Positions 29,625 to 38,929 of a stretch of 38,929 nucleotides of DNA are shown here, one piece after another. The DNA is from Welwitschia mirabilis (Eukaryota > Gnetophyta > Gnetopsida > Welwitschiales). The translations under genes and the position numbers were made by a program. The stretch spans positions 45,591,728 to 45,630,656 of the forward strand of contig JBOZIK010000001.1 of NCBI GenBank assembly GCA_051453625.1, given 5' to 3'. The notes beneath the pieces are model-generated. The model was not told the origin of the DNA. It was given only the letters and a program-made list of their open reading frames with translations, and searched no databases. Numbering within the stretch: the first letter of the stretch is position 1; every line of letters begins with the position of its first letter.

Positions 29625-31181
29625 TTTTATTCAAGTTTTGAATTACTTACTTTATTCATTACCTTTTCTAAGGCAAATCTAATTTGCATTTTTGCACCAC
29701 AAATTAGTTGTTAGGCATGTTCACCATCATTTTTGAAAATTTTTCTTGGTCAATCTTGTGAATAAAGATTTTATTGATTAATCTCCTTGCATTCATACCT
29801 TCAAACATAAGCATGCATTATTAATTACAAATCACTCTAAATGTTACTAATCAGGCATTAAATTTAGTTTCATGCATGTTGGAATTATTAAATTTGTCAT
29901 TAATTTTTGAAAAATACAATCCTAAGATTGTTAAGCTTCTTAGAAATATTCTGCATAAAGAAACAGGGTTTTTGATATAGGTACATAAAAGAGATTTCTT
30001 GTCAAAATTGATTTGGGAAACAATAAACCATTTCTTTAATAAAAGGCTGGAAATTCTATTTTTAGTCAAGTGGTAGTTTATGTTAGTGTTTTAAATTCTT
30101 GTCATTGCTATCATGAAGAGGGTTAATTATTTTTTCCCATATTTGAAAGAGAAATAGAAATATAATGCCTTAAAACAAAATAACAAAATGAGAAGAATGC
30201 AAAAGAGCTTTAAGAAACTGCAAACCTCACATTGCCATTAGTAACATCTTCAAAGATAATATATTTAAAAATGTTAATGAAGGTGGAAAGAAAGTTTATT
30301 GGGAAGTACAAAACCTTTTATGAAGAACATTGTTAGTAACAAAGGGAAAGGGCTAGTTGCTGTAAATGAAAATGATTTTAAATTAGGTAAAGGATGGACG
30401 AGAAATGTGTTTAGAAATACCACTAAAAATCAACAAAGTACTTTTTCAAACAAAAATCCTATGCATCTAATGATATAGATTACTATTAAAAAATGAAAGT
30501 TTTCGTAGATATTTCATCTACAAATCCTTTCATGACACTTGAAAATATGAGGAAATAAAGACTAGTAATATTGTTGTAAACATCTTGGTTCTACTTATGG
30601 CCAAGGATTCCAAAACTATTTTTTCATGACTATAATTTATTAGAATATAAGGGGCCTCATTGATAGGCTCTAATGAAAAACAGCTAGTTTAATGATTAAC
30701 AATAATTTTGTTAATCTTTATTTCATTCTTTTTCAAGAAGTAAGGTTTTTTTTTTTTTTAAGCTATGAGTGTTATTTTTACTCAATTTATGAGTAAGGGT
30801 TCACTTATTTTTTTAAGTCGTAATAAACAAAAAGATAGTTCATGTATCATCATGAATAATAAATGGTCTAGTAACCTAGTTTGCAAAGGGAGGAACTCTT
30901 AAAATCAGTAACATAAGTAGTTCTTAAAGGACCAAATCATGTTAAAATATTTATGCAGAAGCAAATAAGACTATAAGAATGCTTTAACTCCATGATGTAA
31001 TTTAGAGTAACGGTGCTCTAATTCTATGGTAGAATTAAGCATAAATGTTTAAGTTGTTTTGTCATAGCAAAAATAAAAATTAAAATAACCAAAATATAAT
31101 ATTTTTCAAATGTTATTAAAGGTGAATAAATAATGATTTAGACTCAAGAATAAGACATTATTATAAATGATAGTATTTAGT

Positions 31182-31216
31182 TAAGTAGGTGGTTTGTGCA
31201 TAAACCACCTAACTTA
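31182..31216. repeat. Hairpin with 14-15 bp arms
   Basis: TAAGTAGGTGGTTT (31182-31195) pairs with AAACCACCTAACTTA (31202-31216) around a GTGCAT loop; the arms are exact for the inner ten bases and have one bulged base outside. No gene is adjacent. Confidence 0.8.
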
Positions 31217-32718
31217 GGCTTGTGTAACTTTAAGTGTTTTGTTATACTTCATCTACTTTAGATATATTTCTTATTTTTATTCTTCTTTAATGATTTTAAA
31301 ATAAATGATAGTGTTTTACTACGAAAAAAGAGTTGCATCATTTGAATGTGAAATGAAACCTATACTTTCATGTTTTATTAACCTAGTTAACAATTTTTGA
31401 ATCAATTATATTAACTTGCTAACATTTCCCCTCAATTTAACTTCATTTCACACTTAGACTTATTTGGATTTTAGATTCATCTAGATTTGTTTCGTTTTCA
31501 TCTTTTTAAGTTTGTCTTTCTCTATTACATTTCATCATCTTTAAAAAGTTATCCCATCTTTTGATTTTATTCTTAGAAATTAGTATGATAGTAATATTTT
31601 AAGGAAATCTATCGCTTCCATTTTTTAAGTGCCTTGTTTTCTTGAGATATTATTTTTGGTGTCTAGTCATTTGTTTACTTTTTTGTGCTTTAATACTTTA
31701 GCTTAAAGTTTTTTCAATTGAAACTAACAAATAATTTCTGTAGTAATTATTATTTTTATCTTTTTTTGTAGATGACTTATTATTCAAGTATTTATTTTAT
31801 GCAAGGACTTTTTTTGTCCCTGGATGAAGCTATAATATAACATAAACATAAAATACTTTACACAACTTTAATAAGACATGATATTTATAAGGAAAATATA
31901 CAAGGTAATATTATGTTTCATTTGATTAAAAACAACTTACATGAGCAAGTTAAAGAGCTTCTTTATCTCTACTTCTAGGTCTACTTCAGTGGCTTCATAA
32001 GTAATAGTTTATTTTGATACTTTTTATAGCTATTTCAAAAACCGCTCAAGCATCTTCTTTAGGTTCTACATGTTGGTAAAGCTTAAGAAGCTCTACTTGT
32101 TTAATGGCTTGACCTCAATGAAGCTTCTATAGTTAAGGATGAAGCTCATCAATTGTGTTTTAAGCTTCATTAATAATCCTTTATGCTTTATGATGAAACA
32201 TTTTAAGTTGAGCATGAAACTCATTAATAGTTCTTCATGCTTTGTTAACGGATTTTACTCTTTTATTCTTCTTTAATAAAATCTAAGCTTTCTCCCATTT
32301 GATCTGATTGACATAGGTCTATGTTTTATTATGATTATTTTCCTAGTAAGTGATTGCTATGAGATGCTTGTTAACATGGAAAAAAATGACATTCCAAGCA
32401 AGTATAATTGAACAATTTAGCATAGGAAGAAATATTAAATTCACTATTTTATCACAAAATGATGTTTCATACCTTTTTATTATTTTTGATAAACATATGA
32501 ACTTCACCCTGATATTAGCAGGTTTATTATTGGCTTCTTAATAATACTACCAATATTGAAAGATTTCTAGCATAAGATGCTAGCTTTTTGAGGAAATCTT
32601 GCATCAATTTCACATTCCTATATTAATTTGGAAAGTTCTTGATAATTAACTTATGGACTAAGTCAGAAGTAATTCAGAATAAATCTTCAAACCTCATGAC
32701 ACTTGGCGGAAGCATAAG

Positions 32719-33200
32719 ATGACATGTCATAGCAACATGTGGTGGCAACAAGGATGATCACATGGAAGATGCATGACATGTAATTCATTAGTCGTGTCAT
32801 TATTAGTCAAAGAACATGTCATCACCATGTTTACATGATAAGACAGAGAATCTTTCTTGATGATTACATGCCAGATAGTTGTAGCTTCCTCCTTAAGTAA
32901 CTAGACTTAAGTAATCCTCCTCTGTAATCACTCACTAAATGCAATTATGACAAATACCTCCAAGCCCTCATTCATCTATAAAAGGGCGTTAAACCCCCAT
33001 TATAATGGATCTTTAGTTATCTTAGCATGGGAAATACTTGGAGCACTAGGATATCATGGCGTTATGATCACCTTTCTTAGGAGCAGAATATCCAAGGCTA
33101 GTTGAGGAGTCTTTTTCCTTCATCTTTCTCGATTTGATGTAATATCTCTCTTAGTTGTAATACAAGAATTAGTTTTCTTTCTTTCATTGTTGATGATCAT
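32719..33200 (+). promoter_or_regulatory. Promoter-like block with ACATGT repeats and TATA box
   Basis: ACATGT occurs four times in 100 bases (32722, 32735, 32776, 32814), the first inside a perfect 12-bp palindrome ATGACATGTCAT (32719-32730). A canonical TATAAAAGG follows at 32977-32985, and about 150-190 bases later come TTGATGTAATATC and TTGTAATACAAG, which could serve as polyadenylation-type signals. The compact order of enhancer repeats, TATA box and early poly(A) signal resembles a retroelement LTR or pararetroviral promoter, but no matching coding sequence or second LTR was found. Confidence 0.35.
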
Positions 33201-34560
33201 GCATGTGGTATTAGTAGTCTTTAGGTTAAGCTAGTTCTTAAGTAGGTTCTTTCTTTCATTATTAATGATTAGAAATTGTTATTAGCAATCTTTAAGTGTG
33301 CTTATTTAATATCAAGTTATTTCATATTGGGTGAGTTTTTTAAGGTTACCTTTGTGAATTATAGTTACTGTTATTTAATAGATCTTGTTCACTTTGGTTC
33401 ATGCTTTCCATGCTTATAAAGGGCTATGAAATATTAAGAGGACTAAATAACTCATCAACACTTGTGTGATGGATGAGATTATGCCCCCACATTAAGCCTT
33501 AATGACTTGATAATTTTAGTTTATATTTCAGGATCCAAGAGTTATTTGAGCAAAGGTGAAGTGTTGGGAAAATTAGGTAGACCTTAGAGTACTTCTGTCC
33601 CTGATCATAGTTTATAGTGATTTGGACTTAAAACTAAGTTAAAAACTTAGTTATCATTCTTCCAAAAGGATAATTAGGATAAGCTAAATACAAATTACAT
33701 AATCTCTTACCAACTTGTAAGTTACAAAAAGAAAGAAAAAGAAAAGGAAAAGAAGAGGGACTTGAGATTTTTCTTTTGAAACTTCATTGTAAAAGTAGAA
33801 AGTAAGCAAGCTCCAAGTGTGGCCGATTTGTTCTTCTATAATTCATCATTTAACCATATATAATACTAACCTAGAATAAAATTCAAACCATTAATTGTAA
33901 AATCTTGAGTTATCATAACATAATCTCATTCATCATTTATGTTTTGATGAATTTTACAGTCACTGATCCCATAACCTTACAATAAAAATGGAAAGTATAA
34001 ACTAACTGTGCATAAGATCTATTGACCAAATTAAAACTTGATAGTACATTATCCCTTGAGCATTCATAGTACAAAATTAAATAAAACTAAGGATCAATAG
34101 GAAATAAATTTGTAGTATTAAATCAAGTAAAATGCACATTATATCAAAGATGAAAGAAAGCAAAAAGGACCCCTAAATCTCCTTGTAACAAGCTCACTCC
34201 CAAAAGAAGTACTCATAAGGTCATTGTGCCTTGATGAAAGATGATTACAAATGAAGGATCAATGTTCTTTTACAGGTCAGGGTAGGGTTAAGATGATTGA
34301 GAGCCTTTGGCTTATAGCATTAGGTAGAATCATCATCTTTTAGCATTTAGTAGATAAGATTTTATCACGTTTAGCCTTTCAAGGTTTAAAGATCTAGTCT
34401 AAAAATTTGGAAAAAATAAATTTTGTTATTATAGGGTCCACAAGCTAAATTAGTTATTGTACTTGTTATTACTATCATTGAGATATAGTTATATTATGAA
34501 AAATTTATGCTGCAACTTCTTATTTTAAGTCTTTTCATTTGTAATAGACATAATATTATT
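33201..34560. other. AT-rich intergenic DNA, nothing recognised
   Basis: No coding domain. A small inverted repeat AACTAAGTT / AACTTAGTT lies at about 33633-33653. Confidence 0.5.
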
Positions 34561-34593
34561 CTTATTGTAAATTCTTAGTAATTTTGGGGCTAA

Positions 34594-34856
34594 GGTAGTG
34601 GTTAAAGTAGTGGTCATATTAGTGGATAAGTTAATGGTTGCCTTTATTTAAACATGGAAGTTATATTACTGAGGTGGTTCATTTTATTCTTTATTTGAAT
34701 AAATGCATTATTATTTATTAAGATAAAATATTAGGCACCCAGTGGTCTAGCAAAGTAATGAAATCCCCATTACTTCCACCACCTTAACCACTTCCACCAC
34801 TTCCATACCTTCACCACTTGCATCACTTCCACCACCTTCACCACCTTCACCACCAT
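34594..34856 (+). repeat. GTAGTGG / CCACCACTT minisatellites in inverted order
   Basis: At 34773-34856 about nine units of a 9-bp motif related to TTCCACCAC follow each other. At 34594-34640 the complementary type (GTAGTGGTTAAAGTAGTGG) appears. The stretch 34594-34613 pairs with 34776-34795 at 17 of 20 positions, so the two could fold onto each other. Confidence 0.75.
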
Positions 34857-34913
34857 GTTTATGATGGTGTCTCTTCACGTTCTTATGTATTTTTCATATC
34901 CTACATCCTCTAC

Positions 34914-34922
34914 TATAAATAG
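34914..34922 (+). promoter_or_regulatory. TATA-box-like TATAAATAG
   Basis: A good TATA box about 60 bases after the CCACCACTT minisatellite, followed by a pyrimidine-rich start and a 10-N gap at 34968-34977. No gene is identified downstream, so its use is unknown. Confidence 0.35.
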
Positions 34923-35047
34923 GACCTTCTGCCCCTCTTATTTCATGTCTTGAGAAAGCCTTCACTANNNNNNNNNNAACTTGGAGCTTGGAAGTCCTTG
35001 GAATTTTGAATCTCTAAAAGTTTTCAAATCTTCATCTTAATTTCAAT

Positions 35048-35134
35048 ATGGTTTTTGTCTTAGTGTATTGCCTTGCATGGTTTTTGGCTTGGATTATTTT
35101 CTTGTATGGTTTTTGGCTTAGTTATTTTCTTGCA
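35048..35134 (+). repeat. 29-bp tandem repeat, three units
   Basis: Units start at 35048, 35077 and 35106 with ATGGTTTTTGKCTT and end in TTGC or TTGT; the third is one base shorter. No coding role is evident. Confidence 0.8.
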
Positions 35135-36460
35135 TTTCCTTTCTGCTTCGTAATGCTTGCATTCTTAAAAGCTTTGTTTGCTATCTTACATATTGTTGAA
35201 GCTTGCAAGTTCTATTCATAAACCTTATATCATATTTACGATTCTTTCACCTCAGCCCTTACTCATATTAATTTAAGCTTGTGACCTTTTGTTGACCTAT
35301 ATCGATATATTCTAAATTGCTAAAAACTTCCTCTAGTGAGTAAAGAGAGAAAATTAACCTTCTCTAAATGTGTTGGTTTGGATTATAATAAATTACCTCC
35401 AAAGAGTAAAGAGAGTAAATGGTCCCTTTTGGATGAGTGCAACCAAATAAATTAAACACGTTGTTTTGTTCATGTCTTGCAATGTACTTTGAATTGTTGA
35501 TAGTACATCTTGGATTATCTTGATCACACTTTAGTTTTTCTTGAGAATCCTATCTTATGACTATAATCCCCTTATCTAAACCTTATCATGGATCATACTG
35601 GGAACTATGAAGGTTATAATTCTCATGCCATGCTTGTGTATGTAGGACCTGCTGTGACAAAGACTATGGGATGGGCTAGCTAATGCAATATGGATTGATT
35701 GCTATTTTCATACTTGATGCTTAGATGCATGCATTTAGTTGAAGGATCATGGATGTCCTAAATAAATTGTATTAATTATATGAAATAGAGATTTGTACTT
35801 AGATTTATTTTCAAGATTATGCATATAATTTTAAATTTATCATCTTTCTCTTGAAACATTTCGAATGTTTAATTATTTGTAATGCAAGAGTTATGTTTAT
35901 GAACTGTGATTTTTCTGCACCATAGAAATTAGCCACAATTTTTTTAAAATATTTTTTTAGTATTTATTAGTATAAATGCTTATTAGGCCAATAAATAATT
36001 AGATGGCTATGTTATAAGTTCGAATAGTGAGATTTCATTTCACACATTTAGCCATTTAGGAAGATCTTAGATATATCAATAATTCATTGGGCACTTAAGC
36101 TAAAACATATAATGGAAATAATTAATACAAGACTTAAACATATGTTTTGTATAATATGACTTGTGGGTAGAGAGGAATACTAATAATAAAATGTCCTTTT
36201 ATAGATCAAACATGTGACTGCTCACTTTACCATCTTATCACCACACACATTGCCACTTGAGCAACAAGGACAACTGAAATGTAATGCTAAAACATTGCAA
36301 CATAGGTTTCTTCAAATGGCTAATGGCAGAGTCTGATAATGAATTAGGAGAACAACAGGAAATCATTGTGATGGAACTGCTAATATACCCCCTCTTTCTC
36401 TGAGTAGGATGCAAGTTTACCACCACCGTTGCAGTTCGAAGAAGCTAAACAACCTCCCCA
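35135..36460. other. Intergenic, no gene recognised
   Basis: AT-rich sequence with no domain on either strand. GTTATAAGTTCGAATAGTG near 36012-36030 is weakly like a tRNA box B, without a clear box A. Confidence 0.45.
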
Positions 36461-37380
36461 ATCCTATTAAATTTATGTAGTGTGCGCGTTTGGGAGATGA
36501 CATGTCACATGTCAAACTTGTGGTGTGCATTTCACTTATACATCTCGTTTATAAGAGATAGAAAGCTGTTTGGCCCACTCCTTTGCAGTTACCATCTAAG
36601 CCTTCTTGCTCTTCCATGTTGCATCTGAAATGCCAATCTATTTCCTCTTACCTGCGTGTTACCATCCTGATGCGACGTTCTCAAAAAATGCTGTAAGCTC
36701 CTCATCATCTCTTGTGCATTACCGCCTCGCCTCACCTTCTCCTCTCTACACAATGTTCGTTTTCCTGCACGGTGCTTTTTGCCCAGTGCGACGCTCTTCT
36801 CCATATGAAACTCTTGCTTCTTCCATGTGACTGCTCCTTTCGCGCGCTTCTCCTTTCGCTAGCGATTCTTCCTCTTCTGTGAGTGCATCTCTTCTTCTTC
36901 CACAAATGCAGCTCCTTCTTCAGTTAAAATGATTACCCAAAATTGAGAAACGCAAAATGGTTAAGCAATCATTAGAAAAGTGTGTTACACGAGTAGTTGA
37001 AAATGAAAACTTTTAAGCGCCGCTCAGTAATCACCAGCATGGTGCTTCGTTCACCTTCTCCTGTCTGTGCACAAACTTAGTATGTTGCTCAGACGTTTCT
37101 TGCTCCCTTAGGCCACCCTCGGCCTCCTTTCGAAGTGTATATTTTAAGAAAATGCCCAAACAGAAAAACATTTTCTAGAACAGATAAATACACACAAATG
37201 CTTTTCCTTCCACCGGCGATTACATCCAATCTTTCTTCTCCGTCCCTTTGTTCTCTTGTCCTCTGCTGTACGCGAGTTCTTATGTTTTTGCTGACATCTA
37301 ATTCTGACGTCCGCCGTTGGCCTCCTTTCCCCTGCGTGATGTTCGTTTTCAGCGCGGCACTATTGAGAGCTATTGGCTAG
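36461..37380. other. GC-richer, pyrimidine-rich segment with inner repeats
   Basis: This segment is visibly richer in G and C than its surroundings. It contains a perfect 15-bp palindrome GACATGTCACATGTC (36499-36513). Related phrases occur twice: 'CACAATGTTCGTTTTCCTGCACGG' near 36748 resembles 'GTGATGTTCGTTTTCAGCGCGG' near 37336, and 'TTCACCTTCTCCT' recurs near 36730 and 37049. Open frames here (36606-36830, 37135-37380) are Ser/Cys/Leu-rich and match no family. It may be an old repeat or the edge of a gene lying elsewhere. Confidence 0.4.
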
Positions 37381-37468
37381 GTGACACAACGTTGACTAAT
37401 GTTCATTACCCAAGTCGTTAAGTTTATTAGGATTTCAAATCCACAACTACATAAGCTAATAATAGCAG

Positions 37469-37525
37469 CCCAATCGGTTATTAAGAAACATTGTAAGTGA
37501 AAGGTACCAAGTTCAACCCCTAAAA
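37469..37525 (+). repeat. tRNA-like (SINE-like) fragment
   Basis: GCCCAATCGGTTATTAAG (box-A-like) and AAGTTCAACCCC (box-B-like) are separated by about 25 bases, as in tRNA-derived short elements. No structure for a functional tRNA can be folded by eye. Confidence 0.3.
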
Positions 37526-38189
37526 TGTCATTTACTACTTTGCTCTTTTTTATCAACATTTAACATAATAAGATTAGATGGGCCATTAAGTTGATTTAGT
37601 AAAAATTTTTGAAATTTAAGAAGTATTTGTATGGCTTATATTTCTATAACTAATGGTCAATATTAGCATGTTCAAGAGAATTGTTAGTATGAAAGTATAT
37701 CTTGTTGTCATCTGTTAAATACAATTATACGATCACTTTACACCACTAATTTTTACATCTTGAAATGTAAAAAAATATAAATCTAACTAATTACTATTCA
37801 CACTTATAATTAACGAACCCATCATTATGCTAGGATATTAATACAACAATTTGAAATTTTAAGCCAAAACAAATACTTCAACTAGACATTAACAACACAT
37901 ACAACATATATAGATTCTATTTGATAATACCATGTAGTCTAGGTTACTAGACATTATTCCTTGCAATTTAAACTATATTTGTAACAGGATTGTCCACTTG
38001 TTAAGAATGATATAGATAGGGGCATTGCATTTTCATATCAGATCCCTAGGTTATAAATGTTGGACTTAATCATTATCTCGATTACTCACAACTGAAAACT
38101 TGGCAAGATTGATAGATGACTCCAAACAGAGAAGTACTGCCACCAGATGTAAGATCTTTAGTGACCGCTGTAGACCATTTAGTAGATGG
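37526..38189. other. AT-rich DNA leading into a gypsy fragment
   Basis: No gene. The last 100 bases ('CTGCCACCAGATGT...') are probably the eroded N-terminus of the Gag that follows. Confidence 0.4.
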
Positions 38190-38572
38190 ACTTTAAGATA
38201 GGAGAAATGAAGAAGATGCGACTACAGGAAGAATGCAACTCTATGGTGGGATGCAGAAAAAGCACAACTCACTTTTCTTAATCTACTATTTTGGAATTAT
38301 TTCAAAGTACAATTCTGAGGTAGGTACACATGTGAATATTACAAGAATGCTATAATGGAAGAATTTTATAATCTTAAGTAAGGATCAATGTTAGTGGTCC
38401 TATATGAAAATAAGTTTATCCAATTACTAAGATATATACTAGAGATAGCTAAGATGGAATAACTAAAGATACGTAGGTTAGTAGCGAGCTTGCATTCTAT
38501 GATCCAAAAATAGGTTAAACTATTTCAACTAAGGATGTTTGTAGAGGCCTTAAAAAGGAGAGGCTTGTGTTG
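38190..38572 (+). pseudogene. Ty3/gypsy Gag domain, four or more stops
   Basis: From 38232 one frame reads 'NATLWWDAEKAQLTFLN', 'FWNYFKVQF', TGA, 'YKNAIMEEFYNLK', TAA, 'GSMLVVLYENKFIQLLRYIL', 'EIAKME', TAA, 'LKIRRLVASLHSMIQK', TAG, 'VKLFQLRMFVEALKR'. The order W-W ... F ... Y-F ... E-F-x-x-L-x-Q-G-S-M-x-V-x-x-Y-E-x-K-F-x-x-L-x-R-Y ... F-V-E-A matches the Retrotrans_gag domain of Ty3/gypsy capsids. Three of the stops sit at likely Gln codons (CAA or CAG to TAA or TAG). It continues toward a 100-N gap; no protease or RT follows within the window. Confidence 0.8.
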
Positions 38573-38600
38573 GGATGCATATTTGTGCTCCTAATTCCAA

Positions 38601-38700
38601 NNNNNNNNNNNNNNNNNNNNNNNNNNNNNNNNNNNNNNNNNNNNNNNNNNNNNNNNNNNNNNNNNNNNNNNNNNNNNNNNNNNNNNNNNNNNNNNNNNNN
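38601..38700. other. Assembly gap (100 N)
   Basis: Exactly 100 unknown bases. The octamer AATTCCAA ends the left side (38593-38600) and begins the right side (38701-38708), which hints that the contig ends overlap or that the gap is artificial. Confidence 0.95.
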
Positions 38701-38929
38701 AATTCCAATATTCTAAAGATCGAATATAACTTGCAACATCTAAAAAGCTAATATTCTAAGTGCATACAATACACATTTGTATAGTGGGATCAACCCAAAT
38801 GTCATACACTTAGAGAAGACTTTTGAAAGAGAATATAAAAACTTGCTTTCACAAAGAGAAGAATAACATCTTTTAGAAATTTTGCTTCAAAGGAAATAAA
38901 AGAAAATAATGTAGAGATGAAGATGGGAT
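38701..38929. other. Sequence after the last gap, no gene seen
   Basis: AT-rich, possibly the continuation of the gypsy fragment, but no motif is readable. Confidence 0.4.

Larger units (their letters stand above)
28583..32700. other. AT-rich intergenic DNA without a recognised gene
   Basis: No domain is recognisable on either strand. Local structure includes a 72-bp-spaced direct repeat of AGTTATT(C/T)AATAACCAA (28669 and 28741), whose core GTTATT-N-AATAAC is itself palindromic, plus the two hairpins listed separately. The poly-T near 30749 and the other short open frames are what one expects of AT-rich DNA. Confidence 0.5.

Noticed and set aside
34773-34856. CRISPR-like array
   Set aside because: The units are 9 bp in direct tandem with no spacers, in a plant genome; it is a minisatellite.

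Overview
The window looks like a piece of nuclear genome from a flowering plant, most likely a dicot. The evidence is an AT-rich background, spliceosomal introns with GT/AG ends, a plant-type RABC (Rab18) small GTPase, and dense degenerate Ty1/copia and Ty3/gypsy LTR retrotransposons. I cannot name the species. The assembly is a draft: there are ten runs of N, four of them exactly 100 long (placeholder size), and several sit beside duplicated sequence. I saw no rRNA, tRNA, CRISPR or bacterial-type features.

Layout. (1) 1-2448: the 3' part of a decayed Ty1/copia element (integrase tail, reverse transcriptase, RNase H, polypurine tract and a 281-bp 3' LTR). (2) 2449-4045: unassigned sequence with a (CT)n microsatellite. 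(3) 4046 to about 21390: a nested retrotransposon complex. The outer element is a degenerate Ty3/gypsy with domain order Gag, protease, archaeal-type RNase H, reverse transcriptase, RNase H, integrase; parts of it appear twice next to 100-N gaps. Its probable 3' LTR is interrupted by a nearly full-length Ty1/copia element (12599-20282) of SIRE-like structure, with both LTRs, a primer-binding site, a polypurine tract, a near-perfect 5-bp target duplication, and an extra 3' reading frame that resembles the 'putative plant transposon protein' family. (4) About 21391-24955: no gene recognised. (5) 24956-26488, minus strand: exons 1 and 2 of a RABC GTPase gene, the only host gene I can identify; exons 3 onward are not found. 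(6) 26489-38100: long AT-rich intergenic DNA with a tRNA-like repeat pair, hairpins, two promoter-like blocks, minisatellites and a GC-richer segment near 36.5-37.4 kb. (7) About 38190-38572: a degenerate Ty3/gypsy Gag domain.

How it fits together. Nothing here forms an operon-like system. The history reads as repeated LTR-retrotransposon insertion and decay (gypsy first, then copia into its LTR) beside or inside a RABC gene. All element coding regions carry frameshifts and stops. Many stops sit where relatives have Trp or Gln, as expected from C-to-T decay of methylated DNA. The most interesting items are the extra ORF of the SIRE-like copia element, the RNase H domain placed before the RT in the gypsy element, and the RABC gene whose later exons are missing next to the transposon nest.
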